A stretch of 64,000 nt of DNA from Caenimonas sedimenti (GCF_007833165.1 NZ_VOBQ01000008.1:346445-410444); one strand, 5' to 3'. Counted from the first letter of the stretch, positions 24,082 through 33,275 are shown. Notes: generated from the sequence alone by a model not told the origin. Numbers and translations: made by a program.

Positions 24082-25260
24082 ATGGACATGAAGGCAGGGG
24101 AAGCAGCGTTTCGGCTCAAGGGCAGGCAGCCGATTTCCATCGACACATTCTCCGACATCGCCAAGCGCTGTAGCAAGGTGGTCGACAGAGTACGGGCGGC
24201 GATGCTAGCCCCAACTGCCACCAAGACGCCGCCGGTATTCCAGACCGCGCAGCTGGGTGCGATCGTCGGGCTCGATACCAAGCAGGTCGACTACCGGGCG
24301 AAGAAGGGTGAATTGCCTGCTGGCGAGCTGACGCCAGGTGGGCGCCGCCGCGTGTTCTCGCTGGCCGATGTTCGCCAGTGGTCCAGGGAACTGCGCAAGG
24401 AGAAGTTGCGTCCGGAAGGTGCGGAGGCCGTGACCCTCGTCACTGCGAATTTCAAAGGCGGTGTCACCAAAACGACGACGGCCGTCACCCTTGCGCAGGG
24501 GCTGAGCATGCGCGGTCACAAGGTGCTGTTGATCGACGCCGACCCGCAGGGAAGCGCGACCACGCTCTTTGGCCTGATCCCGGGCGTGGACATCGAGGAG
24601 GATCAAACCATCCTTCCGCTTTGCCGCGGCGATGCGGATTCGATCGAATACGCGATCCGGCCGACCTATTGGGACGGGATCGACCTCGTGCCGGCGATGA
24701 ACGGCCTATTCTCGGCCGAGTTCGATCTGCCATCGCGGCAGATGACTAGCAAGGGCTTCGAGTTCTGGAACGTCCTTCACAACGGCATCGATGCGGCGCG
24801 GCTGCACTACGACGTGATCATCATCGACACGCCGCCGTCCCTTTCGTACATCACGGTCAACGCGATCATGGCCGCCGACGGGCTGGTGATGCCCCTGCCC
24901 CCTAGCGCTCTCGATTTCTTGTCGAGTTCACAGTTCTGGAGCCTGGTTGCGGAGTTGACGCAAGGCTTGCAGAAGCACGGGGCGTCGAAGTCCTTTGACT
25001 TCATCGACGTCGTGCTCGCGAAGGTCAATTCCGAAGACACGGCGACGTCGGTGGTTCGCGGCTGGATCGCGAACGCGTACGGCGAAAAGGTAGTGCCGGT
25101 CGAAATCCCCGACACGTCCACCGCGGGTAGCGCGAGCGCCCAGTTCGGCACGGTCTACGACCAATCGCGTAAGCGCGCGACGCAAGCATACGACCGGCTG
25201 GTGGACCTGATCGAAGAGCAGATCGGCACGACTTGGCTGCGGCAAGTCACGCCGGAATAG
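24082..25260 (+). CDS. parA: Plasmid partition ATPase ParA
   Basis: A 392-residue type Ia partition ATPase. An N-terminal MerR-like helix-turn-helix (about 55-110, TAQLGAIVGLDTKQVDYRAK) precedes the deviant Walker A NFKGGVTKTTTAVTL. Walker B is VIIIDTPPSLSY. ATG at 24082 has AAGGAA eight bases upstream; the open frame reaches a TTG at 24022 without such a site. The helix-turn-helix suggests it represses its own promoter. parB follows after ten bases. Confidence 0.9.
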   Translation: MDMKAGEAAFRLKGRQPISIDTFSDIAKRCSKVVDRVRAAMLAPTATKTPPVFQTAQLGAIVGLDTKQVDYRAKKGELPAGELTPGGRRRVFSLADVRQWSRELRKEKLRPEGAEAVTLVTANFKGGVTKTTTAVTLAQGLSMRGHKVLLIDADPQGSATTLFGLIPGVDIEEDQTILPLCRGDADSIEYAIRPTYWDGIDLVPAMNGLFSAEFDLPSRQMTSKGFEFWNVLHNGIDAARLHYDVIIIDTPPSLSYITVNAIMAADGLVMPLPPSALDFLSSSQFWSLVAELTQGLQKHGASKSFDFIDVVLAKVNSEDTATSVVRGWIANAYGEKVVPVEIPDTSTAGSASAQFGTVYDQSRKRATQAYDRLVDLIEEQIGTTWLRQVTPE

Positions 25261-25270
25261 GAGAGAGGCC

Positions 25271-26293
25271 ATGAAACTGAGCGAAAAAGCAGCTAAGGTC
25301 AACTTCGACGACTTGGATGACGAGTCCGGGTCGGGCTCATCGGCAGCTCAGCCGGCGGGTGGGGCGCCCGCGGGGTCAGCTGCGGCGCCTCGGACGCGCG
25401 CGACCGGGGTCGCGGGCATCACCGATCGAATCAACCTGCATCACCAGGTCACGGAGCTTCAGACGCAGCTGGCGGCCTTCGAAGCCGCCCAGCTGGTGGT
25501 CATGCTGGATCCTGCACAAGTCAAGGAGAGCAAGTGGAAGAACCGCCACGAGCTGTCCTATTCGACCCAGGAGTACATGGATCTTCGCGATGAGATCGCG
25601 GCGGCGGGCGGGAATGTCCAGCCGATCAAGGTTCGACGCAAGGCGAAGGGCGCGAACGGTGAGGACGAGTACGAGATCGTCTACGGACGCCGCCGCAACC
25701 GCTCGTGTCTGGATCTCGGTTTCAAAGTGGCTGCGATCATCGAGGACATGGACGACCTCGCGCTGTTCACAGCGATGGAGCGAGAGAACCGAAATCGCGC
25801 TGATCTGAGTCCGTGGGAGCAGGGCGTCATGTACAAGGATGCACTTGATGCCAAGCTCTTCGCTTCGCAAAAGCAGATGGCTGCTGCGCTCGGCATCTCC
25901 GCCGGTGCGTTGAGCATGGCGCTCGCGCTCGCGTCACTTCCCGATGAAGTCATCAGCGCGTTCCCGTCGCCCCTCGAGCTGCAGTACCGATGGGGGACGG
26001 AACTCACTTCGGCTCTGGAGGCCGACACGGCCCGCGTCATTACGAAGGCCCAGGAACTTGGCAAGATGTCTCCGCGACCGACCGCGCGAGTGGTTCTGGA
26101 AGCTCTGGTGGGTGCGGGTTCCGGCGCGCCCAAGGTGCAGCCAGAGGCGCGGGAGCTCCGCTCCGCTGACCGCATGGCTGGCATCTATTCGAAGGATGCC
26201 AAGGGCCGGATCAGCGTGAAGCTGAGCAGTGGAGCATTGACGGTGGCCAAGGAAAAGAAACTGGTGGAATTCTTGGAGCGCCTGTTGCAGTAG
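25271..26293 (+). CDS. parB: Plasmid partition protein ParB
   Basis: A 340-residue ParB/Spo0J-family CTPase that spreads from parS. EYMDLRDEIAAAGGNVQPIK and YEIVYGRRRNRSCLDLG carry the N-terminal nucleotide-binding fold; the helix-turn-helix is near FASQKQMAAALGISAGALSM. GGAGAG lies upstream of the ATG. It is followed by a strong terminator and then parS-like palindromes. Confidence 0.9.
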   Translation: MKLSEKAAKVNFDDLDDESGSGSSAAQPAGGAPAGSAAAPRTRATGVAGITDRINLHHQVTELQTQLAAFEAAQLVVMLDPAQVKESKWKNRHELSYSTQEYMDLRDEIAAAGGNVQPIKVRRKAKGANGEDEYEIVYGRRRNRSCLDLGFKVAAIIEDMDDLALFTAMERENRNRADLSPWEQGVMYKDALDAKLFASQKQMAAALGISAGALSMALALASLPDEVISAFPSPLELQYRWGTELTSALEADTARVITKAQELGKMSPRPTARVVLEALVGAGSGAPKVQPEARELRSADRMAGIYSKDAKGRISVKLSSGALTVAKEKKLVEFLERLLQ

Positions 26294-26311
26294 CGCGCCT
26301 TGCCCGAAATG

Positions 26312-26342
26312 AAAAAGCCCCGGTCGCCGGGGCTTTTTCTTT
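26312..26342 (+). terminator. Rho-independent terminator of parAB
   Basis: AAAAAGCCCCGG-TCG-CCGGGGCTTTTT followed by CTTTT, 20 bases after the parB stop. The symmetrical A and T runs suggest it can work in both directions. Confidence 0.9.
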
Positions 26343-26347
26343 TGGGA

Positions 26348-27052
26348 GTTCAACGGTTGAACGTGCCTGCGAACCACCTTCACAGGACGGGTTTCAACCG
26401 TTGAAACCTGTCGTAGCGTCGCGTCCCTTGCCGGCGGTTTCAACGGTTGAAACCCTTCGGGGTGCCCCTTGCATCCGAGGCAAAACCGATATGTCTCGCG
26501 GCCCGGAAAGGCTGCGTGCGGCCATAGCCTCAGGCGACCACGAGAGTTCGCCGTTTGCGAACGATCACGAGGGGAGGCACCACCGAAATCGAGCCCTCGA
26601 CCGACGCGGAGGAAGGGCGAGGGTAGGGCGCCCTCGATTGCCTTTGGGCGCGTTCAACGGCGCGCCGGAGCTGGCTGCTGTTGCCGAGCGGGGTTATGAA
26701 ATCGCCGTTCAACTGGACATAGCTACCGCCGCTGTCGACGGCCAAGCCGCCGGCCGCGGCGCCACGCTCGACACTGCCAAGCAGCGAAAGGCCGAGGTCC
26801 TTTTCGCCCGCGTGGGTGTGCATTTTCCAGTACTCCGGTCCTATTCGAACCCGCCACCTAGTCGTTGCCATCTGGCAATTGTGCATGGGTCGCAGCGTCG
26901 CTTTGGGGCAGGGCGCTAGCCCGCCGCCATCGTCGCCTTGCGGCCTGACATCGGTGTCAGAAGATCCTCGGTGCGCCCGCCGGTGGCCTAGGTTTCAACC
27001 GTTGAACAGTGGTCAGAAGTGGCCGCGTTCCGCAGGTTTCAACGGTTGAAAC
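26348..27052. repeat. Five parS-like palindromes
   Basis: The 17-base palindrome GTTTCAAC-G/C-GTTGAAAC occurs intact at 26391-26407, 26437-26453 and 27036-27052, and in slightly degenerate form at 26348-26362 and 26992-27007. It resembles the chromosomal parS (two 8-base arms) but with a central single base. The position right after parB marks it as the likely centromere. A small leftward gene lies between the two groups. Confidence 0.75.
26530..26868 (-). CDS. Small hypothetical protein between parS sites
   Basis: A 112-residue protein (MATTRWRVRIGPEYWKMHTH...). The core LGLSLLGSVERGAAAGGLAV, then GGSYVQLNGDFITPLGNSS and a helical LRRAVERAQ run looks like a compact alpha/beta domain I have seen in plasmid proteins of unknown role. 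The tail is basic and hydrophobic. The strand choice rests on this pattern; the opposite frame is less protein-like. ATG at 26886 is an alternative start. Confidence 0.55.
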   Translation of the reverse strand, partial: ATTRWRVRIGPEYWKMHTHAGEKDLGLSLLGSVERGAAAGGLAVDSGGSYVQLNGDFITPLGNSSQLRRAVERAQRQSRAPYPRPSSASVEGSISVVPPLVIVRKRRTLVVA

Positions 27053-27188
27053 CTCGGGGCAATGGCGGCAAAGCGAGGGCGGAAGTCTCAGCACAACGCA
27101 CCAATGAGGTCAAAAAAATGCCTCGCACCTTTCGATGCGAGGCAAGGCCCAGCGGTAACCAGCCGCCAGGAGGTTCACACACGAACAA

Positions 27189-27815
27189 TCAAATCTGAAT
27201 TCCTGGATGAAGGGTGGTGTCGACCCGGACGGTGGGGTCGCGTTTCGATCCCGTCTTCGCAATGTTCCAGAGGGGCAGTCCACACGCGACGAGTCCGCAC
27301 ACGTAGGTTTCGACGTGGTGGGCGAGATCGCGCTGCCCCGCCCTGGCGCGTTCCAGCGCGCCCGCAAGCACGCCACCCTCGCGACGGCACAACGCTTCAA
27401 GCTGCGGCCGAAAGATCGCGGAAACCGTGAACGGCATCGGCTCGCCCCCATCGAACGCCGCTTCAATGGAGCGCCAGGCGCTGCTATGGAACAGCGCGCG
27501 CTGGCCCATCGGCCTGCGGGTTCCCAGCTCGAACATCGGAGCGAGCTTCCACCGCCCCTTGAGCCGGGATCCCGATTCGCCGACCAGGCGCACGCGAGCG
27601 GCCGCGTCCGTCACCAGGTACAGGACCTCTCCAGGCGCGTCCCAGGTGGATTGATCGAGGACGGTGTAGCGGGCGACATAACGCCACGGCCCGATACGGG
27701 GATCGCGAGCGGCACGCATTACGCGGCACCAGTCGCGCCGCTGGACGCCGTCAATGCGGAGGAAAGGCACGGCTTCTGCAACGATGGCGAGCAGGGGCGC
27801 GGTGGGATCGACCAT
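27189..27815 (-). CDS. Hypothetical plasmid protein
   Basis: A 208-residue protein. AAGGAG precedes the ATG at 27815 by nine bases. It is tryptophan-rich and beta-strand-rich (RIGPWRYVARYTVLDQSTWD, GEVLYLVTDAAARVRLVGES). No family is recognised. It follows the 239-residue gene after 64 bases, so the two are likely co-transcribed. Confidence 0.65.
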   Translation of the reverse strand: MVDPTAPLLAIVAEAVPFLRIDGVQRRDWCRVMRAARDPRIGPWRYVARYTVLDQSTWDAPGEVLYLVTDAAARVRLVGESGSRLKGRWKLAPMFELGTRRPMGQRALFHSSAWRSIEAAFDGGEPMPFTVSAIFRPQLEALCRREGGVLAGALERARAGQRDLAHHVETYVCGLVACGLPLWNIAKTGSKRDPTVRVDTTLHPGIQI

Positions 27816-27879
27816 GATGGCGGCTCCTTTTCAAAGTCGCGAGACGGTTGGGATTCGGGCTTGGTCGGCGGTGGGCGAA

Positions 27880-28599
27880 TCAGGTCGCCTGCAGAAGCCG
27901 ATGCACGAACGCATCCACCGCAAGACCCTGCGCTTGGGCGCGCTGGGTCAGCGCGGCCAGCGTGGCGGGGGCGAGGGCGGGCGGCGCCACGGCTACCTGG
28001 TCCCCCGCCTGGCCGGGGAGCCCCGTGGTCGGCACAAAGCCCTTGCGGGCGGCCAGCCACCGCTTGGCCTCCGCGATCGGGACGAAGGTGCGCTTCTCCA
28101 ATGTCTCCGTGGCCAGTGGCGATGTGGCACTCGGGTTAGTAGCGTTGCGCACGCTGCGCTCGTCCATGTTCGCCAGCAGCGCCACTTCCATGATGCTCAG
28201 GTAGCCCTGCGCGGGCAGGCCGTCTTCGAATCCCGTGTGGCGTTGCCCGCCTTCGAGCACATGGCGGGCAACGGCGGTGCGAGCGACCCGCAGGCTCTGG
28301 ACCGGGACCGAAACTGCGTCCTCGTCGAGAAACTGCGCCAAGCCAGCCAAGCCCGACAGGAAGGCCTCGACGTCGCAGAAATCCGGGTTCAAGAGATCGC
28401 CCTGGCCAAGCCAGGAATCGGGCTTGTGCTGGCCCGCCACGCCATAGTCGAACATCGCCGCCACCGTCCGGTACAGCGGCGTGGCCTCATGGTCCAGCTC
28501 GTCGGGCAGCCCGAGCGTGGTTCCGTAGAGGCGTCGGATAGACAGCTTGAACCCCTCTTGGAAGGCGGCGATCTCGTCCAGCACGGCTTGTCGATTCAT
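27880..28599 (-). CDS. Hypothetical protein with HTH-like segment
   Basis: A 239-residue protein with AGGAG six bases before the ATG at 28599. YLSIMEVALLANMDERSVRN looks like a helix-turn-helix, followed by TFVPIAEAKRWLAARKGFVP, which resembles the wing-and-recognition part of excisionase-like regulators. Upstream (28600-28680) are palindromes and a possible promoter, so it may autoregulate. Function is unknown. Confidence 0.65.
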   Translation of the reverse strand: MNRQAVLDEIAAFQEGFKLSIRRLYGTTLGLPDELDHEATPLYRTVAAMFDYGVAGQHKPDSWLGQGDLLNPDFCDVEAFLSGLAGLAQFLDEDAVSVPVQSLRVARTAVARHVLEGGQRHTGFEDGLPAQGYLSIMEVALLANMDERSVRNATNPSATSPLATETLEKRTFVPIAEAKRWLAARKGFVPTTGLPGQAGDQVAVAPPALAPATLAALTQRAQAQGLAVDAFVHRLLQAT

Positions 28600-28638
28600 G
28601 GTGGGCTCCTATGTTGCTATGCATGTCAGCATTGACAG

Positions 28639-28666
28639 CATTTAGGCATCATGCCATTCATGACAA
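28639..28666 (-). promoter_or_regulatory. Possible promoter of the 239-residue gene
   Basis: On the minus strand TTGTCA (28666-28661) is followed, after 16 bases, by TAAATG (28644-28639). TGTCA-ATGC-TGACA just downstream is a short palindrome that could be an operator. The match to a sigma-70 promoter is moderate. Confidence 0.4.
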
Positions 28667-28731
28667 CATGTATAGCATTTTCGACATTCCGACACGACCG
28701 CCGCAGCGGAGGGCGCGGCGACCATGAAGAA

Positions 28732-28751
28732 GGCCGGACAAACGTCCGGCC
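28732..28751 (-). terminator. Hairpin after the 22-residue peptide gene
   Basis: GGCCGGAC-AAAC-GTCCGGCC, a perfect 8-bp stem nine bases after the peptide stop, followed on the minus strand by TTCTTCATGG. It is a plausible terminator with a weak U tract. Confidence 0.5.
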
Positions 28752-28759
28752 ACGGGTCA

Positions 28760-28828
28760 TCAACCCATCAGTTCGATCAGTCGTAAAACGATGTCGATGA
28801 TGGAGAGGACGATTTGGATGTAACTCAT
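28760..28828 (-). CDS. Very small hydrophobic peptide, 22 residues
   Basis: ATG at 28828 has AAGGAAAATC directly upstream. The peptide (MSYIQIVLSIIDIVLRLIE and three more residues) is an almost continuous hydrophobic helix with one aspartate, one arginine and one glutamate. A hairpin follows. The size and pattern resemble type I toxin or other membrane-active peptides, but no antisense RNA was identified. A similar arrangement occurs at 61618-61716. Confidence 0.5.
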   Translation of the reverse strand: MSYIQIVLSIIDIVLRLIELMG

Positions 28829-28940
28829 TGATTTTCCTTTTGATTTTGTTGTGTCCGCATGAGTGCGTACCAAAGGATTTATCGAAGCTGAGTGCCCCCG
28901 AACTAAGACAATTAACCCCAAAAATCGGAGAATGAAGGTC

Positions 28941-29384
28941 ATGCCCTGGGGCGCACCACCTGTCACCCTCAGAAACCTTCGTCGGCTGCTGGCTGGCGGC
29001 CATGCCCCTGGCGAAGCAGGCTTGGCCGTTTGGATCTGCGCGCACCGCCGGCCGCAGCCCCACGTTCCCGGCAAGAAGGCGCTCTGGTCCGGCTTCTATA
29101 CGGTGGCGGTGGAGCTGCCCGTGCGCGGCTGGCTGTGGCTGCAGGAGGAGCGCCATCCGCACCTCCCCAAGACGTGGGCCAATGTGGAGCAGTGCGCCAG
29201 GTTGCTGCGCAAGTCAGGAGTGGGGGAGGCGCGCTTCTTCCTCGACCCACCGCCGGCCGCGATCGCTGCGGTCTTGCCCGCGTTGCCGCCCGAGGCGGTG
29301 CCGAAGCGGCGCGGGCGCAAGGCGGCGGTCCAAAGCGTCGACGTGGTGCCGACGGGGCAGGACAGGGGGAAATCTGCGAGCTAA
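28941..29384 (+). CDS. Hypothetical protein at edge of accessory region
   Basis: A 147-residue protein. VTLRNLRRLLAGGHAPGEAG and WSGFYTVAVELPVRGWLWLQ suggest a folded alpha/beta domain, and the end is basic and proline-rich. GGAG lies ten bases before the chosen ATG; a GTG at 28863 and an ATG at 28932 are alternatives. No family is recognised. Confidence 0.45.
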   Translation: MPWGAPPVTLRNLRRLLAGGHAPGEAGLAVWICAHRRPQPHVPGKKALWSGFYTVAVELPVRGWLWLQEERHPHLPKTWANVEQCARLLRKSGVGEARFFLDPPPAAIAAVLPALPPEAVPKRRGRKAAVQSVDVVPTGQDRGKSAS

Positions 29385-29499
29385 GCCCGGACCTCACGGG
29401 CCGGCACCAGGCGCGGGGCGGCCGGGCCGGGGGGCAGGGCGTCGGTGGGGCGGCGCGGCGGCCGGTCGTAAGGTGCGCTGCGGCGGCGGGCGGCGGCAG

Positions 29500-29539
29500 C
29501 CGGGAGTTGTTATCACCGACCGGGAGTTGATATCACCGC
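29500..29539. repeat. Two tandem 20-base repeats in a gene-free stretch
   Basis: CCGGGAGTTGTTATCACCGA is followed directly by CCGGGAGTTGATATCACCGC (18 of 20 identical). They lie in 29385-29847, where I see no gene, just upstream of the recombinase cassette, so they could be recombinase or regulator binding sites or mark an insertion edge. The adjoining 29560-29640 is unusually AT-rich for this sequence. Confidence 0.5.
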
Positions 29540-29847
29540 GGGATCAGGCCCAAAAAATCGACCCCCTACGCCGATCCGTCTCATTTTTTGTAGGTGAGCA
29601 CAAAACGCCATAATCACTTAGCTCTGCACTCATGCTAAATTCGCGGGGCAGGCCAGGGGGCAGGGTCCTGTCCGCAGCGGCCCCGGCTTCGCGAAGCCGC
29701 TGTGCCCGGGCAGGGCAGGGCGGTGCACCCAAACAGCCAACAGCGCGAGGAGGTGGCGATGGCGAGAGCAGGAGCAGGAACGCAGCGTGGGCGAGGCGCC
29801 ACCGGGCCGGGCCGCGGTCGCGGCGCTGTACGCAGCAGGAGCCGGCC

Positions 29848-30615
29848 GTGATTTCCGAGCGCACCCGCCTGTCCCTGGCGCAGCTGCTCGAGCAGCAGGA
29901 TGAGGCGTTGGTCACGACGCTCTTGGCCAAACACGGGTTGGCGATGGGGTTGTCCGGCTCCTACTTCGCCGCCGGCCTGGCCGACGCGCTGCGCCAGCTG
30001 CGCGATGCGCGCGCGGTGGCCATCGCCGCCGAGGTGGTGGCCACGCAAGGAGATCTGCGCCACCGCGTGAACCCCAAGTACCGGTTCGACGAGCGCTTTG
30101 GGGACCTGCGCCAGTGCCTGACGCTCGACGGCTACCAGGTGCAGCAGGACAAGACGCTGCTGCGCACCGACCCGACGCTGGGCGAGGTCGCGCCGATCGA
30201 GGACGACCTGCTGCGCACCCTCGCGGCGAGCAGCGCGCCCAGCCGAGACGACATCCTGCGCAAGATCCAGGATTCTGCCGAAGCGTTTCGCCGCTCACCG
30301 CCCGACTACAACGCCACGCTGACCAACGCGCGCATCGCGTTGGAGACGCTCGCGCGCGACGTCGCCGCCGGCCTGCTGCCGGCGGGCGCGCCCCAGCCCA
30401 CGCGCTGGGGCGAATACCTGGCCTGCATCCGCATGCAAGGGGGCATCACGCTGGACGAGGAGAAGGCGATCGCCGGGGCCTACACCTTCATGAGCACGGG
30501 GGCGCACCGCTCGGTGGGCATCAGCGAAGAGCAGATGACGCGGCTGGGCCGCAGCTTCGCGCTCAACCTGTGCTGGTTCCTGCTGCAGAACCATCTGGCG
30601 CGCAGCCGCAGCTGA
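29848..30615 (+). CDS. Hypothetical protein, Abi_C/HEPN-like C-terminus, recombinase partner
   Basis: A 255-residue protein with a GTG start and AGGAG seven bases before it; longer in-frame starts lack support. The N-terminal part is helical; the C-terminal 90 residues (ALETLARDVAAGLL, then AYTFMSTGAHRSVGISEEQ and a hydrophobic helix) resemble abortive-infection C-terminal or HEPN-like domains. It ends 13 bases before the recombinase gene, so the two are surely co-expressed. The domain assignment is tentative. Confidence 0.6.
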   Translation: MISERTRLSLAQLLEQQDEALVTTLLAKHGLAMGLSGSYFAAGLADALRQLRDARAVAIAAEVVATQGDLRHRVNPKYRFDERFGDLRQCLTLDGYQVQQDKTLLRTDPTLGEVAPIEDDLLRTLAASSAPSRDDILRKIQDSAEAFRRSPPDYNATLTNARIALETLARDVAAGLLPAGAPQPTRWGEYLACIRMQGGITLDEEKAIAGAYTFMSTGAHRSVGISEEQMTRLGRSFALNLCWFLLQNHLARSRS

Positions 30616-30628
30616 CAGGGCAGGGCAC

Positions 30629-33211
30629 GTGGCTTCCGATCCGCTGCAACCCGCCGCTATCACTGACATCGCCGACATCGCCGCTGCGCCCTCGGCGGCG
30701 CGCGGGCCGCGCGCAGGCACCCCCGAACCGCGCGACCCGCAGCGCTGGCGCACCGTGGTGTTCGATGCGGAGGATGAGGCGCCCGATGGCGCGCCGCGCA
30801 AACCCAAGCGCGGCCGCCCGCGCGGCAGCCTGGGTGCGCTGGTGGCCAGCCACGCACCGATCACGGCCGACGATTTCCGCTTCCTGTCGGCGATGGCGCA
30901 GGGCGTGGACCCGCGCCAGGCCGCGCGCACCTACCTGCTGCACAACCTGCACCAGGACGGCCGCGGCGCGCTCGGCTACGCGCGCGGGCTGCTCGCGCGC
31001 CTTGGGATGGCCGCCCACAATCATCCGGACGCCGGCGCAGCGACCGCCCTCGTGCGCGAGCTGCAGCGGCGGCTGGCGAAGCTTCTTCGGCCGCCGCGCC
31101 GCGGGCCCGCAGCCGCCAGCGCGCCGGCGCCGGACCAGGTGGTCGACGTGGTGCCGCATGCGCCGGGCAGCGCGCCCGCGCCGGCGGTGCCGCCGCAAGC
31201 TGCCGTGCGGCCGTCGCTGGAAGACTTCGCTGCGCGGTTTGACGACGGCATGTACGGCGAGGCCGAGCTCATCGCGCTGTACCACGAGGAGTTCGGCGCG
31301 GAGCCCGGCCCCGGCGAAGTGAGCGCCCAGGCAGCGCCGGCGCCTGCAACCGAGGAGGCGCGCGCAGGCCAGGGCGCCCCATCCGGGCACGCGGCCCCAC
31401 GGGTACCGCACAAGGAGCTGTTCCAGCTGGATGTGCTGCGCCGCCTAGAGATCCTGGAATGGCTTGCGCCGCGCCTGGCGGTGCCGCTGCGGCCCGACTC
31501 GCCGCTGACCGATTGGGTGGAGCCCTCGCTGGCGCAGCAGCTGCGCGGGCACGGTCTTACGACTTTGGGGCAGTTGGCCACTTGGGTGAATGTGCAGGGT
31601 TCGCAGTTCCACCGTCGGGTCGCTGGCTTTGGGCCACGGCGAGCGCGCCGCCTCTTGCTCTGGCTGGTCGAACGCGAACAGATTCTGGGCGTGACGCTGC
31701 GCGGGCCGCTGAAGGAATTGGTCGGCCCGGTCCTGCCGCTGGCGATCGCCTATGTCGACGCGCCGGCGCTGCCGCTGCAGGCGCGCCGTGACGGGGACCC
31801 CGCGGGCCCTGCCGCATCACAGCAGCTGGTGCCTTCGCTCGTGCCGGCGCCGTTGCCCCCGCTACCGCCGCGCGGCCCCCGCTTCGCGTTGGTGCCGCTG
31901 GAACAGTTGGCCTGGCCGGACGCGCTCGCGGGACATGACGGCCTACTGCGCGCCCCTGGTGCGAACTACCTGCTGTGGGCCGACGGCCGCGCCGCGCAGG
32001 ACGACCGCGAAGCGCTACGCCACTTCCTGGAGGTGTACGTGGGGCAGCGGCGCTCCAAGCACACCCAGCGTTCCTACCGCAGCGCGTTGCAGCGATTCGT
32101 CCTCTGGGCCTTGGTCGAACGGGGCAAAGCGCTGTCCTCGATGGTCGACGCCGACTTCTACGCGTTTCGCGACTTTCTGTTGACGCCGCCGGCGCACTGG
32201 TGCTCGGACTCGCGCGTCATGAAGCACTCCGACGAGTGGCGCCCGCTGCGCGGCGCGCTCTCGGGGGACGCGGTGCGCCTGAACCTGCGCATCGTGCAGC
32301 TGATGTACGGCTGGTGGCACCGGCGCGGCTACCTGCGCGTGAACCTCGCCGCGGACTTGCAGCTGGAAGCGCCGGACCACGCCGTCGAAAGCGGGAGCGC
32401 CGATGCGGCGGCCGGGGAGGGCGCTGCCGAGTTCGACGCGGGGCGCTCCTTTGCGCGCGAGGATCTGCAGGCGATGGAGCGCGCGTTCCAGCGTCTCCCA
32501 GAGTCGGCAGGCCAGCGCCGGCTGGGGGCGATCTTGTCGCTGTTCCTCGAATCGGGCGTGCGGCGAAGCGAGGTGCAGCACCTCACGCTCGGGGGCCTGG
32601 CGCCCTTACGGGACGACGCCAACAGCTTGTCGGCGGTGCAAAAGCTGAAGGTGTTGGGCAAGCGCCGCAAGGAGCGCGAGATCCCGGTCCTGGCCGGAAC
32701 CATGGCTGCGCTCGAGGCGCACCATCGCGATCGCCGCCTGCTCATCGCAGCAGGCAAGCTGCCCGCGCACTGGGGGGCCTTGGAGCGCAAGGACACGCCG
32801 ATCTTGAGTGTCCTGCAGGCGCCGCAGGGCAAGCTGCGCTCGCGGCGCGGCGTCTCGCCCGCGTCCGCCGATCGCACGCCAAGCTTCGATGGAAGACTGG
32901 ACGCCAAGACCTTGTACGGCATCCTCAAGAAGTTTTTTGCGAAGGTCGCCGAACAGATTGCGGCGGAAGGGGGTGGGGTCGCCGGCCAGGCCGACTTCCG
33001 TCAAGCTTCCACGCATTGGCTGCGTCACACGTTTGCACTCCAATACCTGGCGGCCAATCCCGGCGATCTTCCGGGCCTGCAGGGACTACTCGGACACAGC
33101 AAGCTCAACACGACCGGCATCTACTCGCGTTTTGGTCTGGCGCATCGGCAGCAGGGATTGGAACGCATGGACAAGTTTGCGTGGTCGCTGACCGGCAAGG
33201 ATCAGCAGTGA
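30629..33211 (+). CDS. Large DUF3701-type tyrosine recombinase
   Basis: An 860-residue recombinase, more than twice the size of usual integrases. The N-terminal 370 residues include DDFRFLSAMAQGVDPRQAAR (DUF3701-like) and A/P-rich linkers. A SAM-like core-binding domain is near residues 460-570 (VYVGQRRSKHTQRSYRSALQ). The catalytic domain has LESGVRRSEVQHL (R), HWLRHTFALQYL (HxxR), LLGHSKLNTTGIYSR (H and Y). All catalytic residues appear present. It starts with GTG. It sits in a three-gene cassette whose layout recalls the gmtX-gmtY-gmtZ trio. Confidence 0.85.
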   Translation: MASDPLQPAAITDIADIAAAPSAARGPRAGTPEPRDPQRWRTVVFDAEDEAPDGAPRKPKRGRPRGSLGALVASHAPITADDFRFLSAMAQGVDPRQAARTYLLHNLHQDGRGALGYARGLLARLGMAAHNHPDAGAATALVRELQRRLAKLLRPPRRGPAAASAPAPDQVVDVVPHAPGSAPAPAVPPQAAVRPSLEDFAARFDDGMYGEAELIALYHEEFGAEPGPGEVSAQAAPAPATEEARAGQGAPSGHAAPRVPHKELFQLDVLRRLEILEWLAPRLAVPLRPDSPLTDWVEPSLAQQLRGHGLTTLGQLATWVNVQGSQFHRRVAGFGPRRARRLLLWLVEREQILGVTLRGPLKELVGPVLPLAIAYVDAPALPLQARRDGDPAGPAASQQLVPSLVPAPLPPLPPRGPRFALVPLEQLAWPDALAGHDGLLRAPGANYLLWADGRAAQDDREALRHFLEVYVGQRRSKHTQRSYRSALQRFVLWALVERGKALSSMVDADFYAFRDFLLTPPAHWCSDSRVMKHSDEWRPLRGALSGDAVRLNLRIVQLMYGWWHRRGYLRVNLAADLQLEAPDHAVESGSADAAAGEGAAEFDAGRSFAREDLQAMERAFQRLPESAGQRRLGAILSLFLESGVRRSEVQHLTLGGLAPLRDDANSLSAVQKLKVLGKRRKEREIPVLAGTMAALEAHHRDRRLLIAAGKLPAHWGALERKDTPILSVLQAPQGKLRSRRGVSPASADRTPSFDGRLDAKTLYGILKKFFAKVAEQIAAEGGGVAGQADFRQASTHWLRHTFALQYLAANPGDLPGLQGLLGHSKLNTTGIYSRFGLAHRQQGLERMDKFAWSLTGKDQQ

Positions 33212-33275
33212 GCGCGAGCGATGTTCGTTCCTGGTTCTGTGATCCGGCTTCCGGAGCGGCTGCGGAGGCACAGAC

